Source: Fodinibacter sp963811825 (GTDB lineage: Bacteria; Actinomycetota; Actinomycetes; Actinomycetales; Dermatophilaceae). From it: a DNA stretch of 64,000 bases. Position numbers and translations under genes: made by a program. The DNA lies in contig CAWESS010000036.1 in the NCBI GenBank assembly GCA_963811825.1, forward strand, positions 434,001 through 498,000, written 5' to 3'. Positions 9,014 to 17,880 of the stretch are shown here, in pieces (positions within the stretch are counted from its first letter, which is position 1; each line of letters begins with the position of its first letter). Below the pieces are notes generated by a model. That model did no database searches, was not told where the DNA came from, and saw only the letters and a program-made list of their open reading frames with translations.

Positions 9014-9557
9014 CCGACCGGTACAGGACGTGCCGGCGCAGGGGCTCGCCCTCGGCGAGCGCCGGGTGGTCGAAGTCCTCGGCCGGGTCCCGCACCATCC
9101 CCAGTCGTTCCATGACGGCGCGCGACCGCGTGTTGGTGACCGTCGTGAACGAGACGACCTCGGCCAGCCCGAGCTCGTCGAAGCCCACCCGCAGCGCCTC
9201 GCGTGCCGCCTCGGTCGCGAACCCGTGGCCCCAGGCACTTCGGGCCAGGCGCCAGCCCACCTCCACACACGGTTGGAACGGCAGCGGATGCCGTGGCACC
9301 GCCAGCCCGGTGAAGCCCACCATCGCACCGGTGTCGCGCCGCTCGACCGCCCACAGCCCCCAGCCCTGCGCCTCGATGAGGTCGTGAATGCGGCTGACCA
9401 TCGCGTCCGACTGCTCGCGGTCCAGCGGGGCCGGGAAGTAGCGCATGACCTCGGGGTCGGCATTCAGCCGCGCGAACGGCTCGCGGTCCGCCTCCCGCCA
9501 CTGGCGCAGCACGAGCCGTTCGGTGTGCCGGGTCGCCGGATGCCGCTCGCGCGTCAC
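9003..9557 (-). CDS. GNAT family N-acetyltransferase (RimJ/RimL type)
   Basis: This 184-residue protein would transfer an acetyl group from acetyl-CoA to an amine. It opens TERLVLRQWREADREPFARLNADPEVMRYF, typical of the RimJ/RimL (Acetyltransf_3) group, and has the acetyl-CoA-binding region RSAWGHGFATEAAREALR followed by TNTRSRAVMERLGM. The GTG at 9557 is chosen because the protein then begins a few residues before the conserved HTERLVLRQW. The substrate is unknown. It lies just downstream of the VOC gene on the same strand. Confidence 0.85.
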   Translation of the reverse strand: MTRERHPATRHTERLVLRQWREADREPFARLNADPEVMRYFPAPLDREQSDAMVSRIHDLIEAQGWGLWAVERRDTGAMVGFTGLAVPRHPLPFQPCVEVGWRLARSAWGHGFATEAAREALRVGFDELGLAEVVSFTTVTNTRSRAVMERLGMVRDPAEDFDHPALAEGEPLRRHVLYRSVRR

Positions 9558-9582
9558 CGCCCGCTCCCGACCTTCTGAGCGC

Positions 9583-10030
9583 TCACCGGGGGACCTCGGC
9601 ACCCACGTCGGTGTCAGGCACGACGAGCAGGCCGATCGGGCCGGGATTCCAGGCAACCTCCCAGCGGAAGCCGTCCGGGTCGGCGAAGTACCCCGAGTAC
9701 CCGCCCCACTCGCGAGGCTCGGGCCCCGAGACGCGTGCCCCGGCATCCCTCGCGAGGTCCAGCACGGCCCGCACGTCGGCCGGGCTCGCGACGTTGTGCG
9801 CGACACTCACGGGCGGGACGCCCTCCCCGTCGAGCGCGGGCGCCGCCGACCTCCGCCTCGAACGCGGCCCGGTCCCACAGCGAGAGGACGAGCCGCTCGC
9901 CGGCCATGAACATCAGCACCTCGCCGGGGACGTCGAGCTCGGGCACCCACCCGAGCCCGTCGACGTAGAAGGCTCTGGACCGCTCGAGGTCGCGCACGGC
10001 GAAGGTCACGAACGACAGGCGTTGCTCCAT
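9583..10030 (-). CDS. VOC (glyoxalase/bleomycin-resistance) family protein, one frameshift as assembled
   Basis: The N-terminal half (MEQRLSFVTFAVRDLERSRAFYVDGLGW) and the C-terminal half (VSVAHNVASPADVRAVLDLA then GGYSGYFADPDGFRWEVAWNP) are two parts of one vicinal-oxygen-chelate protein in different frames. The break is near 9842-9850 in a GGCGGCG stretch. The total of 448 nt minus one base gives 149 codons, a normal VOC length. Potential metal ligands lie in the halves' repeated beta-alpha-beta modules (the F-x-DPDG-x-xWE motif is visible). The ligand is unknown. Confidence 0.8.
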
Positions 10031-10061
10031 CCGCCGAGCGTGCCACAGCCCCGGATGCCGG

Positions 10062-10961
10062 TCACGACTCATCGCGCGTGACCCACCCACCGATGGGGAC
10101 CGGCTCCTCGAGGGCTGCCCACGGCACCTTCTCCGGGCCGGCCGCCTGTCCTTCGGGACAGTGGGCGCGCAGGTCGCACCAGCCACACAACGGGCCCGGC
10201 CGCGGCGGGAACGCCTCGCTGGACTGGCCCTTCTCGACGAAGTCGAGGTCGGCCCGCCTGGCGTCACGGGCGATCGACCGGGCCTGCTCCACCTTGCGGG
10301 TCAGCGACTCCGGCGTGTGCTCGTGGGAAGCCACCGTGCCACTGGGCACGTGGTGCAGCTCGACGCGCAGCGTGCGACGACGGAACATCTTCCACACGGC
10401 TGCCGCGTACAGACCGAGCGCCAGGGAGGTGCGCGCCTCGTCGTCGGACGACGGCACGCGAGAGGTCTTGTAGTCGACGACGACGAGCTCGCCGTCCCGC
10501 TCGTCGAGCCGGTCGACCCGGCCCGTGAGCCGTAGGTCGCCGCTGACGAACGACACGGTGCGCTCGATCCCCATCGGCGCCGTGTGCGGGTCGACGGACT
10601 CCAGGTACGTCCTGACTGCCGCACGCATCCGCTCGCGCCAGGCGCGCGACTGCTCGCCGTCGCGGAACCCGACGTCGATCCACGCACGGTCGACCAGCGC
10701 GGCACCGGCATCCGGCGTGCGCACCGGAAGGTCCCACCAGTCGCGCAACGCGTGGTGCACGGCGTTGCCGAGCGAGGTGTGGGCCCGCTGCCCCCGGCGC
10801 GGCGGGGACGGGCGGTCGAGGTACTGGAGTCGGTACCGGCGAGGGCAGTCGAGGAAGGCGAGCAGCTTGCTCGGGCTCGCGGCATACAGCGGTGCGGGCA
10901 CCCCCGTGAGCGGCAGCGCGTCCTGACGCGCCGCCGCCTCCACCTCGGTCCCCGGATCCAT
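10062..10961 (-). CDS. RecB-family PD-(D/E)XK exonuclease with iron-sulfur cluster
   Basis: This 299-residue single-domain nuclease resembles the nuclease domain of AddB/RecB. The active site is in GRVDRLDERDGELVVVDYKTS (Asp...Asp-x-Lys). One cysteine in FLDCPRRYRLQYL near the N-terminus and three in LCGWCDLRAHC near the C-terminus fit the split 4Fe-4S ligand set of AddB/Cas4-type nucleases. It probably acts in DNA repair. No helicase is fused or adjacent. The start is the ATG at 10961, and the divergent MTHFR-like gene begins 80 bp away. Confidence 0.85.
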   Translation of the reverse strand: MDPGTEVEAAARQDALPLTGVPAPLYAASPSKLLAFLDCPRRYRLQYLDRPSPPRRGQRAHTSLGNAVHHALRDWWDLPVRTPDAGAALVDRAWIDVGFRDGEQSRAWRERMRAAVRTYLESVDPHTAPMGIERTVSFVSGDLRLTGRVDRLDERDGELVVVDYKTSRVPSSDDEARTSLALGLYAAAVWKMFRRRTLRVELHHVPSGTVASHEHTPESLTRKVEQARSIARDARRADLDFVEKGQSSEAFPPRPGPLCGWCDLRAHCPEGQAAGPEKVPWAALEEPVPIGGWVTRDES

Positions 10962-11033
10962 GTCCGGCAACGCTAGCGCCGACGTCTGACGACCTCTACG
11001 CTGAGTCAACACCCGGTGCGTATGACGAGACAG

Positions 11034-11057
11034 GTTGCACGATGAGCAACGAGTTGC
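11034..11057 (+). promoter_or_regulatory. GTTGC-N7-GCAAC box over the start codon of the MTHFR-like gene
   Basis: The box reads GTTGC (11034-11038), seven bases, GCAAC (11046-11050), a perfect palindrome whose spacer contains the ATG of the downstream gene (11042). A further GTTGC half-site starts at 11053, exactly 19 bp after the first. The same architecture occurs before betT and the DMGO-like gene. A repressor bound here would block translation or transcription start directly. The binding factor is unproven; one of the two IclR regulators in the window is the natural candidate. Confidence 0.65.
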
Positions 11058-11905
11058 CGACCGTAGCGCTCACCCGCCTCTTGGAGGGCGCCCGCTACGA
11101 GGTCATGCCCACGGCCACGATCGGCGACACCGTGCGTGCCCACGTCCCGCTGTCCGTCCCGGTCACGGTGACGGCGGCCCCCGGCAAGGGGCTCGGTGCG
11201 ACGCTCGACCTGGCGACCTCGCTCGCGGACTCCGGCTACCGGGTGGTGCCGCACCTCGCCGCCCGGATGGTCTCGGGCCGTGCCGAGCTCACCGACGTCG
11301 TCGCCCGCCTGAAGGACCACGACGTCTCGGCCATCTTCGTGCCGGCCGGCGACGCGGACCCGCCGGCCGGGCCCTACCTCGGGGCGGTCGACCTGTTGCG
11401 CGAGCTGGACGAGCTCGGTCACCACTTCACCCACGTGGGCATCACGGGCTACCCCGAGTCGCACCCGACGATCGACGACGACGTCACCGTGCAGGCGATG
11501 TGGGACAAGCGCCACTACGCGACGCACATCGTCTCCAACATGACCTTCGACGCCGAGCACCTCACCACCTGGGCCGAGCGGGTGCGTCGACGGGGCGTCA
11601 CCCTCCCGCTGATCATCGGGGTCCCGGGCCCGGTGGAGCGCACCAAGCTGCTCGGAATGGCGACCAAGATCGGCGTCGGGGAGTCGCTGCGGTTCCTGCG
11701 CAAGCAGAAGTCGGTCTTCGCCCGGATCGCCTCCCCCGGCTTCTCCACCGACCGCTTCGTCAGCCGGGTGGCGGCGCTGGCGAGCAACGAGGCGCTCGGT
11801 GTCGAGGGGCTGCACATCTTCACCTTCAACCAGGTGGAGGTCATCGAGGCGTGGCGACGTCGCATGCTCGAGGAAGCCATCGCCTCGCGCGGCCGCCCCC
11901 GGTGA
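11042..11905 (+). CDS. Methylenetetrahydrofolate reductase-like protein
   Basis: This 287-residue protein belongs to the MetF/FAD oxidoreductase superfamily of TIM-barrel enzymes. Visible features are YRVVPHLAARMVSGRAEL, AIFVPAGDADPP, HVGITGYPESHPTI and GVGESLRFLRKQ, a divergent MTHFR pattern rather than canonical MetF. In this setting it would oxidise 5-methyl-THF made by the corrinoid methyltransferases to 5,10-methylene-THF. That direction is inference. The start at MSNELP is kept because the conserved LLEGARYEVMP segment begins at residue 14. It is followed 43 bp later by the homocysteine methyltransferase-like gene. Confidence 0.8.
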   Translation: MSNELPTVALTRLLEGARYEVMPTATIGDTVRAHVPLSVPVTVTAAPGKGLGATLDLATSLADSGYRVVPHLAARMVSGRAELTDVVARLKDHDVSAIFVPAGDADPPAGPYLGAVDLLRELDELGHHFTHVGITGYPESHPTIDDDVTVQAMWDKRHYATHIVSNMTFDAEHLTTWAERVRRRGVTLPLIIGVPGPVERTKLLGMATKIGVGESLRFLRKQKSVFARIASPGFSTDRFVSRVAALASNEALGVEGLHIFTFNQVEVIEAWRRRMLEEAIASRGRPR

Positions 11906-11948
11906 GACGGCCGGCCCGCGCGCAGCCACCGGCTCGTACCGTGGTGTG

Positions 11949-12833
11949 GTGACGAACCGACTGCTGACCCTGCTCGCCGACCGCCCTGCCCTGTTCGACG
12001 GAGGCTACGGCTGGCTCCTGCAGGAGCGCGGCCTGCCCATCGGCGACTGCGCCGAGTCCTGGAACCTCACGAACCCGGATGCCGTGGCGACCCTCCACGC
12101 CGACTACGCGGCCGCAGGCGCCCGCATCCTCACGACGAACACGTTCGGCGCGACCGAGCCCCGGCTGGCCGCACACGGCCTGTCCGGCCGGGCCGAGGAG
12201 ATCAACCGCGCCGGAGCCGCCGTCGCACGGGGGGTCGGAGACCGGTACGGCGCGCTGGTCGCCGGCGACATCGGCCCCACCGGCGAGCTGCTCGACCCCC
12301 TCGGCACGCTGACGTTCGAGGAGGCCACCGCCCTGTTCGCCGAGCAGGTCCGAGGGTTGGCCGCCGGCGGGGCCGACCTCATCCTCATCGAGACGATGAG
12401 CGACCTCGGTGAGGCCAGGGCCGCCGTCGCCGCAGCCCGCGAGGTGGCGCCCGACCTCCCGGTCATCGTGACGTTGTCCTTCGACACCAACCTGCGCACG
12501 ATGATGGGCGTGGCGCCGGCCGCTGCCGTTGCGGCCCTGGCGGCAGAAGGAGTCGACGCGGTGGGCGCCAACTGCGGCCGGGGGCCCGACGACATGCGCA
12601 CGATCGCCGCGCAGCTCGTGGCCGCGCGGCCCGAGGGGCTGCTGCTCGTCGCCCAGTCCAACGCCGGCCTGCCCGCGCTCGACGGCGACAAGTTCGTCTA
12701 CACCGTGGGGCCCGAGGCCATGGGTGACCACGCGATCGAGCTGCGCGACCTCGGCATCGACGTCATCGGTGCCTGCTGCGGCTCCTCCCCCGACCACCTG
12801 CTCGCGATGTCGACGGCCCTGGCCGCTCGCTAG
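11949..12833 (+). CDS. Homocysteine S-methyltransferase family protein (betaine or methyl-folate/methionine type)
   Basis: This 294-residue protein has the homocysteine-binding/zinc domain. It opens with LFDGGYGWLLQERGL (the DGG motif), has LTTNTFGAT, the first zinc cysteine in VGANCGRGPDDM, and the second pair in VIGACCGSSPDHLLAM. The three zinc ligands are therefore all present. Family members move a methyl group to homocysteine from betaine, S-methylmethionine or a corrinoid. The position beside the corrinoid genes suggests it can drain methyl groups into methionine, but the donor is unproven. It starts at GTG 11949 (GTG 11946 is an alternative) and its stop overlaps the convergent DUF1638 gene by 4 bp. 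Confidence 0.85.
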   Translation: MTNRLLTLLADRPALFDGGYGWLLQERGLPIGDCAESWNLTNPDAVATLHADYAAAGARILTTNTFGATEPRLAAHGLSGRAEEINRAGAAVARGVGDRYGALVAGDIGPTGELLDPLGTLTFEEATALFAEQVRGLAAGGADLILIETMSDLGEARAAVAAAREVAPDLPVIVTLSFDTNLRTMMGVAPAAAVAALAAEGVDAVGANCGRGPDDMRTIAAQLVAARPEGLLLVAQSNAGLPALDGDKFVYTVGPEAMGDHAIELRDLGIDVIGACCGSSPDHLLAMSTALAAR

Positions 12834-13445
12834 GTCGACAGGAGATCGGCCAGGGCTCGGTCGAGCCCGCTGCCACCGGTGTGCCGCACCTGCAGCGGCA
12901 GGCCGATGCGGTCGGCCGCCTGCTGGGCCAGCGCCCGCAGCTCGGCACGCTCGGCCGGGTCGCGGGTCTGCACGAGCCACACGACCCGGGTGTAGTGGCG
13001 GAAGTAGTCATCGCGCAGCTCGGGGTACCGGTCGAGGCCCAGCTCGTGGATCACGGTGCGGGAGAACGACTTCACGAGGAAGTCGGTGAGCAGGTAGGTG
13101 CCCGGCTCCTGCTCGGACAGCTCGGCCACGGCATCCGGCCCGGCGAACAGGTCGTAGCAGTGCAGCCCCGCCAACCGGGGCACGCCAAGGCGCTCGCACA
13201 CGGCATCCAGGGCTCCGTAGGTTCCACAGTCGGCGTAGCCGACCGCCACCCGGTCATAGCGGTCACGCAGCTCGATGACGAGGCGCTCCACCTCACCCGC
13301 GATCCGCTCGGGCCGGTTGTGCAGCAGCGGCGGCAGGGGGTGGATGTCGACGGCCCAACCGTGGCGGGCCACGGCATCCGCGGCCGGCTGCGCGATGGCA
13401 CCACAGGCGACCAGTGCCGTGCGCGGTGCCTGCGTCGACCGGCAT
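12830..13445 (-). CDS. DUF1638 protein, frameshift near the N-terminus
   Basis: DUF1638 proteins of about 200 residues accompany MttB-type corrinoid methyltransferase genes in many genomes; their role is unknown. The main frame contains PLLHNRPERIAGEVERLV, VGYADCGTYGALD, LHCYDLFAG and YLLTDFLVKSF. The expected N-terminal RTALVACGAIAQP lies in the same frame but has no start codon. An ATG at 13445, two bases after the stop of the activator gene, is in the neighbouring frame. One extra base near 13405-13430 would join them: 616 nt minus one gives 205 codons. The GTG at 13372 is an alternative start but drops the conserved ACGA segment. It is the last gene of the iclR-mtgC-mtgA-activator operon. 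Confidence 0.75.
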
Positions 13446-13447
13446 GG

Positions 13448-15420
13448 TCAGACCGGGAAGGCGAGCTGGTCGATGAAGCGGTCGTTGAAGTCTGGCCGGT
13501 CGGACAGCTCGACGTACGCCACCTCCTTGAGCAGGGCCTCGGCCCCGGCACGCTCGCGCGCCGAGAGGAGCACCATCTTCGCGCCCTCCCCCGCGACGTT
13601 GCCCGCGGAGACGATCCGCAGCACGGGGAGCTTCGGCACCAGGCCGATGCGCACCGCCGAGGCCGGCGAGAGGTAGGACCCGAACGACCCTGCGAGCAGG
13701 ACCTGCTGCACGTCGCGCGGCGTGACGCCAAGCTCCTCGAGGAGCAGCGTCCACCCCGTCGAGATGGCGGCCTTGGCGAACTGGAGCTCGCGAACATCCC
13801 TCTGCGAGAGGTAGACCGACTCGGCGACCGGCGCGTCCGGAGTCGGCCGGTGCAGCACGAAGACCCGCTCGCCCTGCCCCACCGTGGTCAGCCGGTCAGC
13901 CAGCAGCGGGACGTCGCGCGCGGCATCCTCCTCGGGCACGAACCGCCCCGAGGCGTCGAGCAGCCCGACGCGCACGAGCTCGGAGACCGCGTCGACGAGC
14001 CCGGAGCCGCAGAGCCCGCGTGGCTCGACGTCCCCGATGACGCCGAGGGTCACCGCAGCTGGCACCGTCCTCGGCGGCGGGGTTGATCGTGATGACCTCG
14101 ATGGCCCCGTCGGCGGCGCGCATGCCGCACCGGATGGCGCCCCCCTCGAAGGCCGGACCGGCCGGTGCCGCCGTCGTGACGATGCGCTCACCGTCGCTGA
14201 GGGCGATCTCGCAGTTGGTGCCGACGTCGATGAACAGACGCACGCGCTTGTCGCGGTCGAGACCGCTCGCGAGCATGCCCGCCACGATGTCGCCACCCAC
14301 GTAGGCACCGAGCGCGGGGAAGATCGTCGCGCGCGCACCCGGGTGCACCATGACCCCGAGGTCGCTGGCGAAGAGGACCGGCCAGTCGGCGCTGACCTGG
14401 ATGAAGGGGGCCACACCGAGCGGTTCGGGGTCGATGCCGAGCAGCAGCGCCGTCATCGTGGCGTTGCCGGCCAGGGCGACCTCGTAGACCTCGTCCGGGA
14501 CGACCCCGCCCTCCTCGAGCACCTCCCGAGCGAGCTCGGCGAGGGTGTCGCGCGCCAGTGAGGTCAGGCGACCGAGCGCGTCGGGGTCCATCATCGTCGC
14601 GCTGATCCGGGTGATGACGTCGCCGCCGAAGGGCTGCTGCTTGTTGAGCATGGAGGACACCGCCACCGGCGTCCCCGTCTCGAGGTCGAGCAGGGTGGCG
14701 ACGACGGTGGTCGTGCCGAGGTCGTAGGCGATGGCGTGCCGCCGCGCCGTGGTGTCGCCGGGCTCGACGTCGATGAGCACCTCGTCCACCACCACGGCAG
14801 TGACCTTGAAGTCGCTGTCCCGCAGCACTTTCGGAAGCCGCCGCAAGACGTGGAGGTCGGGGTTGAGGGTGAGGTCCTCGACCGCGTCGCGCAGTCGCTG
14901 CAGGTCGGTTCGCTGGTCGGCCAGGGTGGGCTCGGTGAGCTCGACGTAGCGCTTCTGCACCCCGGGACGCAGGATGACCTGCCGCCCGACGCCAACCGTC
15001 GACGCCTTGGGTCGGGTGACCAGCGGAGGAACCTCGAGCCCGAGGTCGTGGGTCGCCTTGACCAGGCACGCGAGGCGCCAGCCGTCCCCGATCTGGTCCT
15101 CGGAGAACGTGCGACGGTCGTGCCTGGTCACGGGCGCGGAACCTGCCGTCACCCGGACGAGGCACTTGCGGCACGTGCCGTGGCCCCCACACGTGGAGTC
15201 GATCGCGATGCCGTTCCACGAGGCCGCGTCGAAGACCGACACCCCGGGCGGCACCCGGAAGGTGCGACCGGCCGGCGCGAAGGTCAGCTGCACCCGACCC
15301 GTGCCCTCGTGGGCGTCGCCGACGACCGGTCCCGAGGGCGGCGGCTCGAGCAGCCCTTCACGGCGCAGCCCGTCGACGACGTCCTCGAACGGCGTACCCG
15401 GGACCTCGCTCCCCGCTCAC
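13448..15420 (-). CDS. Reductive activator of corrinoid proteins (RACo/RamA-like ASKHA protein), two frameshifts as assembled
   Basis: The protein reduces inactive Co(II) corrinoid back to Co(I). An N-terminal 2Fe-2S ferredoxin domain has STCGGHGTCRKCLVRV and a fourth cysteine in WRLACLV. The central and C-terminal parts form the ASKHA/DUF4445 fold: YDLGTTTVVATLLDLETG, FIDVGTNCEIAL and LLAGSFGSYLSPASA. One break near 14060-14075 separates INPAAEDG from AVTLGVIGDVEPRG. A second, in the GGGG run just after the GTG at 15420, separates that start from the conserved TPFEDVVDGLRREGLL leader; this GTG overlaps the mtgA stop. The 1973 nt minus two gives 657 codons, the family size. Beginning at GTG 15293 would avoid the second break but loses the leader. 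Confidence 0.82.
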
Positions 15421-16315
15421 GCCGATTCAGCGGCAGCGGCGACAGCCGCCTCCGCGGCCTGGCGCGCCCGGTGGGTCGAGATCCACGCCGAACCCCACTC
15501 GTCGTTGCCGAGCAGCAGGTCGGCGGCACGCACCGCGTCGACGACGTGCGGCGTGCGGGCGTCCATGATCGCGCTCGTCATCCCGGCGGACATCGCGAGC
15601 GACAGCCAGGCCCCGTTGATCGCGTGACGACCCGGCATCCCGAAGCTCACGTTCGAGGCACCACACGTCATGTTGAGCCCCCACTGCTCGCGGATGCCGC
15701 GGATGGTCGCCAACGTCTCGCGACCCACGGTGGGGTCGGCTCCGATCGGCATCGCGAGCGGGTCGATGACGATGTCGTCGATCGCGATGCCGTACTCCTG
15801 CGTGGCGACGCGCACGATCTTCTCCGTGAGCTCGAGGCGCTTCTGGTGCTCCATCGGGATCTCGTGCTCGTCGTTGGGCAGCGCGACGATCGCGGCGTCG
15901 TACTTCTTGACCAGCGGGAGGATGGCGGCCATCCGCTCGTCCTCGGCCGTCACCGAGTTGACCAGGGCCCGCCCCCGGTAGACGGACAGCCCCGCCTCGA
16001 GCGCCTCGACCACCGAGGAGTCGATGCAGATCGGCAGGTCGCACACCTGCTGGACGAGCTGGATCGCCCGCACGAGCAGGTCCGCCTCGTCGGTGAGCGG
16101 GACACCCATGTTGATGTCGAGGACGTTGGCGCCACCGGCGACCTGCGCGGCGACGTCCTTCTCGATGATCGACAGGTCACCCTCGCGCAGCGCCTTCTGG
16201 AAGACGGGGCGACCGGTGGGGTTGATCCGCTCGCCGATGACGCAGAACGGCTGGTCGGCCGCGATGACGACCTCCTTGGTCGCCGATCGCAGCACGGTGC
16301 GACGCAGGGGCGCGC

Positions 16316-16319
<4 letters not shown>
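15417..16319 (-). CDS. mtgA: Methyltetrahydrofolate:corrinoid protein methyltransferase (MtgA-like, pterin-binding fold)
   Basis: This 300-residue TIM-barrel protein belongs to the pterin-binding family shared with MetH and AcsE. The opening CVIGERINPTGRPVFQKAL is the family's folate-pocket signature. ANVLDINMGVPLTDE, ICIDSSVVEALEAGL and GASNVSFGMPGRHAIN are also diagnostic. It would transfer the methyl group from methyl-Co(III)-MtgC to tetrahydrofolate, as MtgA does in Desulfitobacterium glycine betaine metabolism. Its ATG overlaps the mtgC stop (ATGA) and its own stop overlaps the activator start, so the operon is translationally coupled. The gene name is assigned by family and context. Confidence 0.88.
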
Positions 16320-16977
<658 letters not shown>

Positions 16978-16981
<4 letters not shown>

Positions 16982-17745
16982 GCTGCGCCTTCCTGGTGGT
17001 CGTGATCGAGTCGGTTCGAGAGCGCCTTGGCATGTGCCGCGACGAGGGTTCCGGTGGACCGCAGGTCCGCCGCGAGTCGGGAGGTGGGGCCGGAGATGCC
17101 CAGGGCCCCGACGACCGTGCCGTGGTGGCGCACGGGGGCAGCCACCCCGGTGAGGCCCGGCTCGAGCTCGTCGACGGTGCTCGCGAACCCGTCCTGCCGG
17201 ATGCCGGGAAGTCGGGCCTTGAGCGCCGAGCCGGTCGTGATGGATGCCGTGGTGAGGGCGTCGAGGGTGCCCTGCGGGAGGGGCAGCACGCCGTAGGCGT
17301 AGAGCACCTTGCCCAGGGCCGAGCAGTGCGCCGGCACGTCGGTGCCGACCCAGTCGCGCGAGCCGAGGAAGTAGGCGGAGTCGACCTGGGCCACCTGGAC
17401 GACCGTGCCGCGCCGGGCGACACCGAGGTTCACGGTCTCTCCCGTGAGGTCGCCGAGCGCCCGCATCGTGGAATCCGCGGCCTCGACGAGGTGGGCGTCG
17501 TCGGAGCGCCGGGTCGCGTAGTGGTCGAAGAGCCCACCCGGGGTCCAGCGCCCGTGGTCGTCGCGAGCGAGCAGGTCCGCGCGCTCGAGGGCGGACAGCA
17601 GTCGCGACGTGGTCGAGCGTGCGAGGCCGGTCACCTCGGCGAGCTCGGTGAACGTCACCGGGGCGGGCGCGCGCACGACGCGGGCCAGGAGGTCGGCGGC
17701 GCGGTCGATCGACTGGGTGCCGGTGCTCACCGTGGGGGTTGTCAC
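16978..17745 (-). CDS. IclR family regulator heading the mtg operon
   Basis: This 255-residue protein has an N-terminal winged helix (QSIDRAADLLARVV then FTELAEVTGLARSTTSRLLSALERADLL) and a C-terminal IclR effector domain with DWVGTDVPAHCSALGKVLYAY and DELEPGLTGVAAPVRHHG. The GTG at 17745 is preceded by AGAGGA at a good distance. It is the first gene of the overlapping unit iclR-mtgC-mtgA-activator-DUF1638 and is divergent from mtgB. The 135-bp gap holds a 34-bp palindrome that this protein probably binds. An effector from betaine metabolism would be expected but is not shown by sequence. Confidence 0.88.
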
Positions 17746-17790
17746 GCGGTGTCCTCTCGTGGTCTGGTGCGGTTGGTGCCGGAAACTGCA

Positions 17791-17824
17791 CTCATCATGT
17801 GGAACCAGAGTCCCACATGATGAG
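17791..17824. promoter_or_regulatory. Palindromic operator between the mtg operon and mtgB
   Basis: Two perfect 12-bp arms, CTCATCATGTGG (17791-17802) and CCACATGATGAG (17813-17824), flank a 10-bp spacer. The centre reads TGGAAC-CAGA-GTCCCA, one mismatch from a TGGAAC-N4-GTTCCA pattern of the kind reported for IclR-family operators such as KdgR and AllR. It lies 46 bp from the iclR GTG and 57 bp from the mtgB ATG, so one bound regulator could control both directions. Confidence 0.75.
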
Positions 17825-17880
17825 GCTAGGATGTGAGCAGGCTCACCGTCAATGTCGATCGCCACCGAAAGGCACGCCCG

